Source: Bacillota bacterium (GTDB lineage: Bacteria; Bacillota; Clostridia; Lachnospirales; Lachnospiraceae). Taken from it: DNA of 37,424 bases. Shown one piece after another: positions 16,643 through 25,096 of the stretch. The notes below the pieces were generated by a model, which saw only the letters and a program-made list of their open reading frames with translations, ran no database searches and was not told the DNA's origin. Position 1 is the stretch's first letter. Every line of letters begins with the position of its first letter. Where the stretch lies: contig JAEZLZ010000120.1 in assembly GCA_023415055.1 (NCBI GenBank), forward strand, positions 1 through 37,424. The letters are read 5' to 3'. Position numbers and translations under genes: made by a program.

Positions 16643-17044
16643 TTAAGACTCAGGAGTCTCTTCATTATAGATTTTATTTAATCGTTTTAGAAGCTTATAA
16701 TAACGGGATAGCTTCTTACGCGATAAATCATATTTCAGTGAATAGCCGACTATGGATCCCAAGCCGTAGATTGCGACCACGATAATATAGATACCCAAAA
16801 TATAAGTGCCAATAAGCTTGTAATTCAAGGTTACTGCATTTTGAATCAGATACTCCGATTTATAGATAAAAATTAAAAGAAGTATCAATGCATATCCGAA
16901 GGTTGCACTGATAATAGATTTAATCACCTGATATCTGACATAATCTGTTTTATAGTATTTACTAAGGCTGATATCTTCCTTGCCTTCTTTTGTCTCATAT
17001 AAGGCGAGCTTCGTCATTAGCCTGACTTTATTTGTGTTCAGCAT
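16643..17044 (-). CDS. Small two-helix membrane protein, unknown function
   Basis: This 133-residue protein has two or three membrane segments (about 45-62 and 78-105) and a basic C-terminal segment (LSRKKLSRYYKLLKRLNKIY) likely to lie in the cytoplasm. It is the first gene of the operon leading to cdaA, with only about 18 bases to the next gene. TGGAG is placed 8 bases before the ATG. I do not recognise the family. Co-transcription with the next membrane protein suggests they act together. Confidence 0.7.
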   Translation of the reverse strand: MLNTNKVRLMTKLALYETKEGKEDISLSKYYKTDYVRYQVIKSIISATFGYALILLLIFIYKSEYLIQNAVTLNYKLIGTYILGIYIIVVAIYGLGSIVGYSLKYDLSRKKLSRYYKLLKRLNKIYNEETPES

Positions 17045-17099
17045 AGAATTATCTCCATCCGGTTGTGATATAACACGTTGTGCTCTGCTGGCGCAGATT

Positions 17100-17223
17100 A
17101 GAAGCAGATTAGAAACTCAAGTACAAAGCACTTGAGTTCACGTTGCACTTATCCATGAGATTGTGGACATTTATTCAAGCGAGCTTGATAAATGTCCATA
17201 ATCTCATGGACTAATCTGCTTCT
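17100..17223 (-). promoter_or_regulatory. Three-way-junction inverted-repeat leader of the cdaA operon
   Basis: A perfect 13-bp outer stem, AGAAGCAGATTAG (17100-17112) with CTAATCTGCTTCT (17211-17223), encloses two hairpins. One is ACTCAAGT/ACTTGAGT (17115-17137). The other is about 27 bp long with only three mismatched positions and a two-base loop (17153-17209). Read on the minus strand it begins at the predicted transcription start, so it would form the 5' end of the operon mRNA, about 56 bases before the first start codon. It does not resemble the ydaO c-di-AMP riboswitch to my eye. Alternatives are a small palindromic mobile repeat or a free RNA. The rest of 17045-17442 holds the promoter and another inverted repeat. 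Confidence 0.65.
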
Positions 17224-17230
17224 CGTGTAC

Positions 17231-17259
17231 ATTATAGCATAGACAAATATGAATTTCGA
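17231..17259 (-). promoter_or_regulatory. Promoter of the cdaA operon
   Basis: On the minus strand there is an extended -10 box, TGCTATAAT (TATAAT at 17231-17236), and a weak -35 TCGAAA (17254-17259) at 17-base spacing. The predicted start, about 17224, is at the first base of the branched leader. Confidence 0.65.
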
Positions 17260-17307
17260 GGACTTTTTTCGTATTTGGAAAATTTAGATGGATCAGGAGC
17301 AATAGAA

Positions 17308-17382
17308 AGGATGCTGCAAACCTGATGTTCAATCATTGAGTATAAATAATTCAATGATTAAGTTCAAGTTTTGCAACATCCT
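17308..17382 (-). terminator. Long nested inverted repeat, probable terminator of the catabolic operon
   Basis: Outer arms AGGATGCTGCAAAC (17308-17321) and GTTTTGCAACATCCT (17368-17382) pair with one bulge. Inner arms AATCATTGA and TCAATGATT (17331-17339, 17351-17359) form a second stem. On the minus strand it ends in CCTTTCTATT, a weak T tract, 60 bases after the VOC gene stop. Confidence 0.55.
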
Positions 17383-17442
17383 TATTCTTACTATATCTCT
17401 ATATCCTATAATATACTGGTTCTGCGGAGTTGCTTACATTGG

Positions 17443-17790
17443 TTACTTTTGCATAATGTGGATAGCAAAGCCGCCAAACTCACCGTCTAGATAGACGTTC
17501 TTCAGTTTGCCATTTTCGAAATATGCAGCAGTATCCATGTTGAAGGAGAAACCTTTCTCTTTCAATTCTTCTGTGGCAGCCGTCAAATCCGGAGTACGCA
17601 TAGCGATATGACCGTTTGCACCCAGAAACGGGGCCTTCATGCACTCGAAGTAAGGACCGCCGAATTCGGACTTTTGTCCGTGACGAGGCTCCAGGTTAAA
17701 CATCAGGCTCAAAAGCTTTGCCAGCTGTTCTGCTGTCTCGGCATCTGAGGTGTTTATGCCGATATGTTCAAGTTCAAATTTACTATTCAT
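17443..17790 (-). CDS. Stand-alone VOC/glyoxalase-like domain protein
   Basis: This 115-residue protein has the beta-alpha-beta-beta-beta layout of the vicinal oxygen chelate superfamily: an N-terminal LEHIGINT, a central NGHIAMRT and a C-terminal GGFAIHIMQK. From memory, the sequence resembles the VOC domain found fused at the C-terminus of some clostridial keto-deoxy-phosphogluconate aldolases. Here it is a separate, last gene of an operon that also contains a DapA-type aldolase. ATG at 17790 has TGGAGA 6 bases upstream; the longer frame uses GTG. A role as sugar-acid isomerase, epimerase or metal-binding accessory is possible but unproven. Confidence 0.7.
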   Translation of the reverse strand: MNSKFELEHIGINTSDAETAEQLAKLLSLMFNLEPRHGQKSEFGGPYFECMKAPFLGANGHIAMRTPDLTAATEELKEKGFSFNMDTAAYFENGKLKNVYLDGEFGGFAIHIMQK

Positions 17791-17861
17791 ATTTCTCTCC
17801 ACTCCTTTAAGTAATGTCGGTTATTATCCATTTCGACCATTCATTTAAGTGATTTATTATC

Positions 17862-19142
17862 TTACATAGGGAACATCAATACAGCTCCGACCGTCAAAGC
17901 AAGCAAACGGATGAAGTACATCGGAATTGTGTATTTCCAAAACTCTGTTAGCTTGTACTTACCAATACCCATTACCATCGCCGGCATACCATCAATCGGT
18001 AAGAAATGGCCGTTCCAACCTGAAATTACGATGGCAGCTGCAGCGGCAGTCGGATTCAGACCCAAGCTCATGCAAGTAGCAATCGCCATAGGTGCAAATA
18101 CATATACGGTACCTATCGTCGATCCTGTAAGGGTTGCAAGTACACTTGTTAAAATACAGAAAACAAAGATCAGCACGAAAGGATTTACGTTAGTACCTAG
18201 CATTTTAGCAACACTTTCACCAACTAAAGCAGTCAGGCCTGTGCCTCCAAGAGCATCGGCAACACCGATAACGCCGGCAGACATCAAGATAATTGGCGCA
18301 CCGATGTTGTTACGAACCTCCGTGAAATTCAAAACACCGATCACTAACACCAGGGCTGCAGCTAAACCAGGGATCATATATGCTGCATCGCCAACTTTAC
18401 TTTGAAGAATCATACCAACAACTGCTGCTGCAAATGCTGCATATGTTGTATACTCTTTCCACTTCGGTAAATTGTAAACGATTTCTTGTGCCTTATTATC
18501 TCCGGTCTCTGTATCTTCAACGTTCTTGTTAGGCAGAACTTTATAACCTATCAGAGCCCATGCCACATAAGCTAAGGAGAGTATTAAGTTTACAATAGAG
18601 AATTTTGCTAAGTTAACTTTAAGAACAGTGGAACCGGCAGCCTCTAAAACTGCAATAACAATACCATATTGTAATGTAACGTTCACAGGAATTAATGGAT
18701 GGTTAGCTGCGAAACCGGCAGCAGCAATTACTTTACCACGAGGTAGCTTGTCGGTATATTGTATCGTAGATAATATACCTAAAGTAAGAACATAGAAAGC
18801 AGTTGAACCTGTACCGAAAATACTGCTGGCTAACATAACGATAACGAATAACAGTATATATGCCTTATATCCACCTTTATTAGCCATTTTTAAGATTGTT
18901 TTTCTGAATGAACCAATAAGGCTGGTTTTTTCCAGTGCAGCAACGATTGCCATGAAAGAAGCAAGCATAATAATCGTGGCGTTAGAAAAACCACCGAAAG
19001 CAGTCTTAATATCAGTTATGCCAAAAAGAACCATGAGTAAACATGCTAAAATTGGAGGTGCACCGAATGGAAGCTTGTCTGTCATAATTAAAATAATCAT
19101 GAACAGAGTAATTGCAAGAGCAATAATCATAGGTATCGTCAT
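17862..19142 (-). CDS. Anion permease of the ion transporter (DASS/CitM-like) superfamily
   Basis: This is a 426-residue integral membrane protein with about eleven to twelve hydrophobic segments, probably importing a carboxylate for the operon's enzymes by cation symport. Two inverted halves are suggested by FGTGSTAFYVL (about 110) and TLTGSTIGTVYVFAP (about 343), paired hairpin-loop motifs like the SNT/GST motifs of dicarboxylate transporters. The C-terminal half has SGWNGHFLPIDGMPAMVMG. Genes of this kind are often annotated C4-dicarboxylate or anion permeases. The substrate is inferred only from context: a three- to six-carbon hydroxy acid. Confidence 0.8.
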   Translation of the reverse strand: MTIPMIIALAITLFMIILIMTDKLPFGAPPILACLLMVLFGITDIKTAFGGFSNATIIMLASFMAIVAALEKTSLIGSFRKTILKMANKGGYKAYILLFVIVMLASSIFGTGSTAFYVLTLGILSTIQYTDKLPRGKVIAAAGFAANHPLIPVNVTLQYGIVIAVLEAAGSTVLKVNLAKFSIVNLILSLAYVAWALIGYKVLPNKNVEDTETGDNKAQEIVYNLPKWKEYTTYAAFAAAVVGMILQSKVGDAAYMIPGLAAALVLVIGVLNFTEVRNNIGAPIILMSAGVIGVADALGGTGLTALVGESVAKMLGTNVNPFVLIFVFCILTSVLATLTGSTIGTVYVFAPMAIATCMSLGLNPTAAAAAIVISGWNGHFLPIDGMPAMVMGIGKYKLTEFWKYTIPMYFIRLLALTVGAVLMFPM

Positions 19143-19212
19143 TTGTTTAAACTCCTCTCTTTTTTTACAGTATTATTTTTTGTAATTTGGAACATTTATT
19201 GATTCAGGCATT

Positions 19213-20325
19213 CTAATCGGAGCAATGCTTGATTACTTCTTTCCTGGCATGAACCATATGGATGGCATAATCTATGGCATTGACTAAGCTCAACGCGCTG
19301 GAGCGACCGCTGCCCGCAAGGTCGATACCGGTGCCATGATCCACGCTGGCACGAATGATCGGCAGACCCAACGTTACGTTAACACCTTCCACAGCTTCCC
19401 AGTGCTTTTCCTCACGGTTGTAGACAAAGCCTTTCACCTTGAGCGGGATATGACCTTGATCGTGGTACATAGCGACAACGATGTCATACCATCCACCCAG
19501 CGCCTTAGAGAATACGGTATCCGGAGGTGTAGGCTTCTTTTCAGGAATAATAATTCCCTCAGCCATGGCAGTATCGATGGCCGGTTGGATTTCCTTCACT
19601 TCCTCCCAACCGAACATACCGTTCTCGCCACAGTGTGGATTCAGCCCTGCAACTCCTATTTTGGGTTCTTTAATCCCCAGTGCTTTGCAGCCTTCATTGG
19701 CGATACGGATGCAATCCAGGACTCGTTCTTTTTTGACAAGGTCACAGGCTTCACGTAGAGACACATGAGTGGATACATGGACGACTCGCAGATCGCCATG
19801 AGCCAGCATCATTGTGTACTTAGGAGTGCCTGTGTAATCAGCGTAAATCTCAGTGTGACCGGAGTAATGATGACCAGCCAGGTTTATGGCTTCCTTGCTC
19901 AGAGCATTGGTAACCGTAGCATCGATCCTGCCCTCCATAGCCAGCTGAATCACTTTTACAACATACTGGAAGGCTGCCTCGCCGCCCAGAGCACAAGATC
20001 CTACTCCAAATGGCTTTGGTGCATCCAGATCGGAGGTATCCGGGATTTCTTTCGCCGGTATCAGCTTCAAATCGATCAGGTCGATAGTACCATAGGTATA
20101 CTTTCCTTCGTCGGGTGTAGAAACTACATTCAGCTCCAGATGAATTCCATGAACCTTCTCGGCCACCTTCAGGGAATATCTCATCGAAGTCTCATCGCCT
20201 ACTACTATGGGGTTACAACGCTCGTAGATATTAGCATCTGCCAGTGCACGAACCGTGATTTCCGGTCCATTTCCATAGGGGTCACCCATGGTAATGCCAA
20301 TAATCGGTTTACTACTCACACTCAT
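19213..20325 (-). CDS. pdxA2: PdxA2-type 4-phospho-C4-acid dehydrogenase
   Basis: This protein is homologous to 4-hydroxythreonine-4-phosphate dehydrogenase (PdxA). PdxA2 members oxidise and decarboxylate D-erythronate- or D-threonate-4-phosphate to dihydroxyacetone phosphate. Family motifs are GITMGDPYGNGPEITV (N-terminus), HYSGHTEIYADYTG (metal-binding His), AMYHDQGHIPLK (metal-binding His) and VDHGTGIDLAGSG. It is 370 residues. The four-carbon-acid kinase in the same operon and the lack of pyridoxal genes nearby favour a catabolic role. Its ATG lies one base after the stop of the aldolase gene. Confidence 0.88.
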   Translation of the reverse strand: MSVSSKPIIGITMGDPYGNGPEITVRALADANIYERCNPIVVGDETSMRYSLKVAEKVHGIHLELNVVSTPDEGKYTYGTIDLIDLKLIPAKEIPDTSDLDAPKPFGVGSCALGGEAAFQYVVKVIQLAMEGRIDATVTNALSKEAINLAGHHYSGHTEIYADYTGTPKYTMMLAHGDLRVVHVSTHVSLREACDLVKKERVLDCIRIANEGCKALGIKEPKIGVAGLNPHCGENGMFGWEEVKEIQPAIDTAMAEGIIIPEKKPTPPDTVFSKALGGWYDIVVAMYHDQGHIPLKVKGFVYNREEKHWEAVEGVNVTLGLPIIRASVDHGTGIDLAGSGRSSALSLVNAIDYAIHMVHARKEVIKHCSD

Positions 20326-20326
20326 A

Positions 20327-21235
20327 CTAACACATCCCTTTGTCGGTGTTTTCCTTCAGCACTTGTTTTAGTGCCTCAATGCCTTCGTCGCATAAGTAGT
20401 TGAATGGACGGCGGCAGTCGCCTACCGGATAGCCAAGCAAAGAAACAGCCTTTTTAACAACAGTATTCGGGTTACCATATTTAAATACAGCACGGAAGGA
20501 GGCGATGGAGTCCTGAGCGTTCTTAGCTTCATCGAGCTTACCGGCTTTAAACAGTTCATAAATAGAAGACAGAACATGAGGATATACGTTAGCACATCCC
20601 GCGATTCCACCTGCGCCGCCTGCCTCCAGGCAAGGCAGAATAAGTGAATCGTTACCTGACAGAACACGGAAGTCCTTATCCAGATCCTTCGTAAGGTTGA
20701 TGTAGGCAAGCAGGTTATCCCAGTCACCGCTGGAGTCCTTGGCACCCATGATGATGTCTACGTCTTTCGCCAGCTTAGCAACCGTTTCCGGAAGCAATTT
20801 ATTACCTGTACGTGCAGGAATGTTGTACAACACAATTGGTATGTCAACATGCTTCGCAATTTCCACATAGTGGTCGTAAAGCTCCTTTTGTGATGCAACA
20901 GCAAAGCTGGGAGTGATAATGGATAGCACGTCGGCACCTAGTTCCTGAGCCTTCTTACTGATACGAATGGTATCCGCAGTGGAAATGCAGCCGGTACCTG
21001 CGTACACGGGAACACGACCCTTCACCTGGTCAATCGTAGCCTCAAGAACCTGAATTTTTTCGTTTTCGCTTAGAATGTAACCCTCGCCATTGGTTCCAAA
21101 TGGAAACAGACCATGAACGCCGCCCTCCAGCATACGTTCAATCTGGTTACACAGCTCCTTCAGATTGATTGTCTCATCAGGATTCATAGGGGTCAGTATG
21201 GGCGGGATAATACCTTTTAACTCAACCTTTTTCAT
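20327..21235 (-). CDS. DapA/N-acetylneuraminate lyase family aldolase
   Basis: This is a class I aldolase of the DHDPS/NAL/KDG aldolase family, 302 residues. The Schiff-base lysine is K166 in MGAKDSSG. The catalytic tyrosine is Y137 in LYNIPARTG, and the carboxylate-binding loop is FGTNGEG (46-52). The family cleaves or forms 2-oxo acids, releasing pyruvate. GTNGE instead of GTTGE and the operon context argue against lysine synthesis and for cleavage of a 2-oxo-3-deoxy sugar acid or similar 4-hydroxy-2-oxo acid. AGGAG lies ahead of the ATG. The exact substrate is unknown. Confidence 0.88.
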   Translation of the reverse strand: MKKVELKGIIPPILTPMNPDETINLKELCNQIERMLEGGVHGLFPFGTNGEGYILSENEKIQVLEATIDQVKGRVPVYAGTGCISTADTIRISKKAQELGADVLSIITPSFAVASQKELYDHYVEIAKHVDIPIVLYNIPARTGNKLLPETVAKLAKDVDIIMGAKDSSGDWDNLLAYINLTKDLDKDFRVLSGNDSLILPCLEAGGAGGIAGCANVYPHVLSSIYELFKAGKLDEAKNAQDSIASFRAVFKYGNPNTVVKKAVSLLGYPVGDCRRPFNYLCDEGIEALKQVLKENTDKGMC

Positions 21236-21308
21236 AATAGCGCTCTCCTTCTTATTTATTCATTTATTACTTTGCAAAACATAGTTCACTCACTGTTCGT
21301 TATTTCTG

Positions 21309-22469
21309 TTACATAATCTCCTGATACAAAGCCCTGGCATCGGCAGGAGTGACTTCTCGCATATTGTTCACCAACAGACGTTTCACCTGCATTCCGGCAT
21401 CTACCAAACCTTCCAGATCCCCGGCAGACACACCGAATTCCTTTAAGCTGGCAGGTATGCCCAGATCCTTAACGATTTTTTCCATCCATGCCAGTAGATA
21501 TGCGCTCTTCTCCTCGACTGTGGTGCAGCTTTGCTCTGTATGGACACAGCGGTCATAGGCAGCAGCGAATTTTTCCCGGCATACCGGTTCATTGAAACGC
21601 ATCACAGGAGCTAACAGGATCGCATTGGACACCCCATGTGCGATATGGTACTTGCCGCCAAGGGGATAACTCAATGCATGGACAGCTGTTGTGCCGGAGG
21701 CGGTGATTGCCAGCCCTCCATAGTAAGCTGCAATCTGCATTCGATTCTTGGCCTCCATTGCATCCGGGTCGTAACAGGCATCCATAATGTTATTCAGGAT
21801 CAGATCCAGACCTTCCAATGCGTACACATCACTGAAGGGATTCGCCTTATTGCTGGTATAGCATTCAATACAATGTGCTAATGCGTCGACACCGGTAGCT
21901 GCAGCTATTCTACGGGGCAGCTTCTTAATCATTCTGGCATCCAGGATAACATAATCGGCGATCATATTCTCGTTGACGATCCCCACCTTCAGTTCCTTCT
22001 CAGGAACTGCCACAATGGCATTGGGAGTAACTTCGGCCCCTGTTCCGGCAGTGGTCGGAACAAGGATGATCGGTACGCACTTCTGAGCACGTCCGGGGTC
22101 TTCTAGCAGCTCCTTGACACCGTACTCATCCGTGACCAGAATACTGGCAAGCTTAGCCGCATCCATCACGCTTCCGCCACCACAGGCTACAATCATATCC
22201 GCACCCTTTTCTTTAAATTGATCTACCAACTTCTGAACAGCGGTGTAAGTAGGCTCCGGCGGCAGGTCATCAAGCACATAGCATTCAACCCCTGCGGCTT
22301 TCACTGCTTCCATCGGTAATGCTAACAGGCCGTTATCTTCTATACCTTTGTCAGTAAACACCGCTACTCGTTTTACCTGTCTGGTCTTTAAGATGGAGGT
22401 AATATTCTCCATCGCGTTTTCACCACCATATACTGCATGAGGCATTTTTATGTTATAGGTTTTAAGCAT
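21309..22469 (-). CDS. Iron-containing alcohol dehydrogenase
   Basis: This is a group III (Fe-ADH) NAD(P)-dependent dehydrogenase, 386 residues. The nucleotide loop CGGGSVMDAAK (about 96-106), VPTTAGTGAEVT, the metal-binding GVDALAHCIECY and HGVSNAILLAPVM are present. In this operon it could reduce the aldehyde released by the aldolase, or oxidise a hydroxyl group of the starting acid. The family is broad (lactaldehyde, glycerol, hydroxybutyrate, phosphonoacetaldehyde-related enzymes), so no substrate is assigned. Confidence 0.9.
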   Translation of the reverse strand: MLKTYNIKMPHAVYGGENAMENITSILKTRQVKRVAVFTDKGIEDNGLLALPMEAVKAAGVECYVLDDLPPEPTYTAVQKLVDQFKEKGADMIVACGGGSVMDAAKLASILVTDEYGVKELLEDPGRAQKCVPIILVPTTAGTGAEVTPNAIVAVPEKELKVGIVNENMIADYVILDARMIKKLPRRIAAATGVDALAHCIECYTSNKANPFSDVYALEGLDLILNNIMDACYDPDAMEAKNRMQIAAYYGGLAITASGTTAVHALSYPLGGKYHIAHGVSNAILLAPVMRFNEPVCREKFAAAYDRCVHTEQSCTTVEEKSAYLLAWMEKIVKDLGIPASLKEFGVSAGDLEGLVDAGMQVKRLLVNNMREVTPADARALYQEIM

Positions 22470-22490
22470 TGCTGAATCCTTCTTTCTATG

Positions 22491-23651
22491 TTAGCGTATC
22501 TGGGCAGAGGTAGGGTTATAGAGTCCTATCCGCTCACGTTTCTCCCCTATCACATCCTTCTCGTTAAAGCGAACATATTTCACTCCATGGCGTGTATGAG
22601 ATGCGTAAGCAAGATGCAGCGTTCCATCCGCGGATTGCATCAGATAGGGGTATTCGTACTGACGATTATTGGTTTTATTCTCAGCACCCATGAAGCCCTC
22701 GCCCCTCTCCATCCATCGGATCATGGGGAAGGTCAGACCGCCGTCCTCAGACAGAGCCACCGCTATCGGGCACCGAAGACCTGGCCATGCAGCTTTACCT
22801 GGTTTGGGATCCGGGGTGCAGGTAGGGTTGCAGGCAATAGCGATTCGTCCGCTTTGAAGCTTAATTGCACTGATGCTGGAGTTGTTGTTTGGCAACGGTG
22901 TCGGCTCCGGCACGCTCCAGGTCTCGCCCCAGTCAAAAGACTCACTGCGATGGATTCGGAAAGCTTCACGGTTACGCATAAAAGCAACCAGATGACCGTT
23001 TTCCAGTTCTACTACATTAGCATGAACATGGCCATTACTCTTTGGCATCATGACCATCCGCCAGGTCTTCCCCTCATCATCCGAGATACGAAAGGCTGTA
23101 GGATCACCTGAAAGCCCGTCCACAGAATCAGTACACAGCCAGTTAGAAAAGATCCAACGCCCATTGGACAAAATCTGGATCGGCTGACGGCAGAAGGTGC
23201 CCTCCTCCGGGAAAACCGTCTCATAAGGACCCCAGGTCTTGCCGCCATCGGTGCTCTTTTGACAGCGGACCACTGCAGTATACTGCATGTTATCCTTGCC
23301 CTCCTGACGGTCCAGCTGGGCGGTATACATAGCCCAGACAGCATGATCGGGACCATAAAACAGGGAAGGATTCTGCTCACTGCGGGTGGAATCGTTCGAG
23401 ATATCAACCGGAGGCAACCAAGCCGGGCCATCTTTAGGCAGAATCGAACAGATGATGTGGATATCAGCACTACCCTCGTAGGTGCCTGCGAACCAGCAGC
23501 ACAGCAGGTCGCCACTCGGGAGCTCTAATAATGCCGGGGAATGTGCGGTAGGGTATCCGCCGGTGGGCAACAGAGCCTCTAACGTTCCCATGTCATTATT
23601 TTCGTAGATGGTGCCGTCCCAGGTCAGTTGATTTAGCTTTGCGTATTGCAT
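22491..23651 (-). CDS. Cytoplasmic BNR-repeat (sialidase-like) protein
   Basis: This is a six-bladed beta-propeller-type protein of the sialidase superfamily (BNR_2-like), 386 residues. Asp-box repeats are STDGGKTW (133-140), SDDEGKTW (190-197), SFDWGETW (238-245) and a weaker SEDGGLTF near 305. There is no signal peptide or membrane segment, so it acts inside the cell, unlike exported sialidases. It lies between the DUF1537 kinase and the Fe-ADH genes with short gaps. Such proteins may be hydrolases or lyases acting on a glycoside or ester of the imported acid. I cannot confirm sialidase activity; the classical FRIP motif is not evident. Confidence 0.75.
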   Translation of the reverse strand: MQYAKLNQLTWDGTIYENNDMGTLEALLPTGGYPTAHSPALLELPSGDLLCCWFAGTYEGSADIHIICSILPKDGPAWLPPVDISNDSTRSEQNPSLFYGPDHAVWAMYTAQLDRQEGKDNMQYTAVVRCQKSTDGGKTWGPYETVFPEEGTFCRQPIQILSNGRWIFSNWLCTDSVDGLSGDPTAFRISDDEGKTWRMVMMPKSNGHVHANVVELENGHLVAFMRNREAFRIHRSESFDWGETWSVPEPTPLPNNNSSISAIKLQSGRIAIACNPTCTPDPKPGKAAWPGLRCPIAVALSEDGGLTFPMIRWMERGEGFMGAENKTNNRQYEYPYLMQSADGTLHLAYASHTRHGVKYVRFNEKDVIGEKRERIGLYNPTSAQIR

Positions 23652-23695
23652 ATTGATATCCTCCTTAATTTGAATTTATTTAAGATTATTAGTTC

Positions 23696-24979
23696 TTATT
23701 TCATCGTATTGGAGATTTGATGTGCCAAATCAACCAGCAGCGTCTCCTGTCCAAATCCTCCGGATTTGGAAATTACCTGATTTTTTTTGTGTCCCAGAGA
23801 GAATGATGATAATACTGTCCCCGGTGCTAATTCGCAGACCGGCTCCATTTCTCTTACACCAAGCTGCTCCATACAACCTAACAGGGTGTCTCCTCCTGTT
23901 ATCATAAGTGTGCTTTCCAGCCCGCCTTCCAGAAGGACTTTCAGAATATGACCATAAGTTGCAGCAATCCGGACCCGAATCTCATCCATACTGAGTCCAT
24001 GGGCTTTTGCATAATCCAATGTATCCTCCTGTCCCGGTAAATCATTACTATCCAGAATCACATTATAATAACGGGTCAATAGTTCCTTCCATTCACTAAG
24101 CTTTTCCTGTCCCCGTGAGCTTGCCCAGAACTCATGGTCCAGACGCTCCTCCGGTTTCAGATTGATTCTTAAGAAGCCATTCTTCTCTGCGTAGTCAAGC
24201 TGGGCTACCGTAATCGGGTTCACACTGCCACAGATCACCAGCAATTTAGAAATCAGCTTCATGTCCAGCTTTTTTTCTCCCTTTAATCCCAGGAGTCCCG
24301 GCAGCACAGCGGCAAATCCTGCACAGCCTGCAGTCAGATGCATCTGCTTCGTATCATAAAGAAGTTTTCCCAAAGTCTCCAGTTCTTCATCCGTTTCGGC
24401 ATCCCATACCAGAATCTCAAGCTCTCCGGAATTCTCTTCTATGTTCCATACAGCAGGAACATCTCCATTCCCGATGGCTCTAACGCTGACTTCAATCCGG
24501 CTCTGATTACCGATCATCTGCGGAATGTTTGAGCAGGTTACCGGTTCAAAGGGATCCTTTCCAAATACACTTTCATGTACCGGAACATCATCAATGTAAT
24601 GAATTCCATCCTTGGTCCAGCGATTCATCTTGGGAAAGGCGGGAAGAAAGGAGAGTTTTTTTCCGCCCGCCGCCTCCAGCATAGCTGTCAGCTCACTACC
24701 TATATTTCCTCTTAAGGCAGAATCCGTTTTTTTATACAGATAGGGGATGCTCTGTGCAACGGCTTTTTTGGTAATATCGTATACAATATCGTAAGCCTCC
24801 TTGGAATTCAGGTGCCTTGTTTCTGCATCCACTACAAGAACCTGAACCTCCGGATCCACCTGAAGGAAGTCATAATCTGCACTGGTCACCACTCTGGTAT
24901 TTGCTCCGCTTGCAGCAAATTGAACGCCTGTATCCAGGGCTCCTGTAAAGTCATCAGCAATTATTAACAGAGTTACCAA
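23696..24979 (-). CDS. Four-carbon acid sugar kinase (DUF1537: DtnK/DenK/OtnK-like)
   Basis: This is an ATP-dependent kinase of 427 residues that phosphorylates a C4 aldonate at O-4. The N-terminal substrate domain opens with IIADDFTGALDTGVQFA and includes YKKTDSALRGNIGSE and LPAFPKMNR. The C-terminal nucleotide domain has LLVICGSVNPITVAQ, LMITGGDTL and ISKSGGFGQETLL. The start is a TTG with AGGCGGTGA a few bases upstream, near-perfect to the anti-Shine-Dalgarno. With the PdxA2 enzyme it gives the known D-threonate/D-erythronate route to dihydroxyacetone phosphate. It is the first gene of the operon, so it is the earliest translated. Confidence 0.92.
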   Translation of the reverse strand: MVTLLIIADDFTGALDTGVQFAASGANTRVVTSADYDFLQVDPEVQVLVVDAETRHLNSKEAYDIVYDITKKAVAQSIPYLYKKTDSALRGNIGSELTAMLEAAGGKKLSFLPAFPKMNRWTKDGIHYIDDVPVHESVFGKDPFEPVTCSNIPQMIGNQSRIEVSVRAIGNGDVPAVWNIEENSGELEILVWDAETDEELETLGKLLYDTKQMHLTAGCAGFAAVLPGLLGLKGEKKLDMKLISKLLVICGSVNPITVAQLDYAEKNGFLRINLKPEERLDHEFWASSRGQEKLSEWKELLTRYYNVILDSNDLPGQEDTLDYAKAHGLSMDEIRVRIAATYGHILKVLLEGGLESTLMITGGDTLLGCMEQLGVREMEPVCELAPGTVLSSFSLGHKKNQVISKSGGFGQETLLVDLAHQISNTMK

Positions 24980-25096
24980 ATACTCACCGCCTTGTTTTCA
25001 TTTTTAAACAGTTTTGTAAACTCAACCACTTCTTCTAAACAATTATTATTTTATAGAGATTTTCATCAAATAACAACGATGTAAATCCTTTAAACT

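Noticed and set aside
17100..17223. ydaO-type c-di-AMP riboswitch upstream of the cda operon
   Set aside because: The near-perfect long inverted repeats do not resemble the short conserved helices and GA-rich loops of that class.
22488..23111. 207-codon plus-strand frame
   Set aside because: It is antisense to the BNR protein gene and lacks any recognisable motif or ribosome binding site.
22491..23651. Secreted sialidase acting on host glycans
   Set aside because: No signal peptide, anchor or carbohydrate-binding domain; the protein should be cytosolic.
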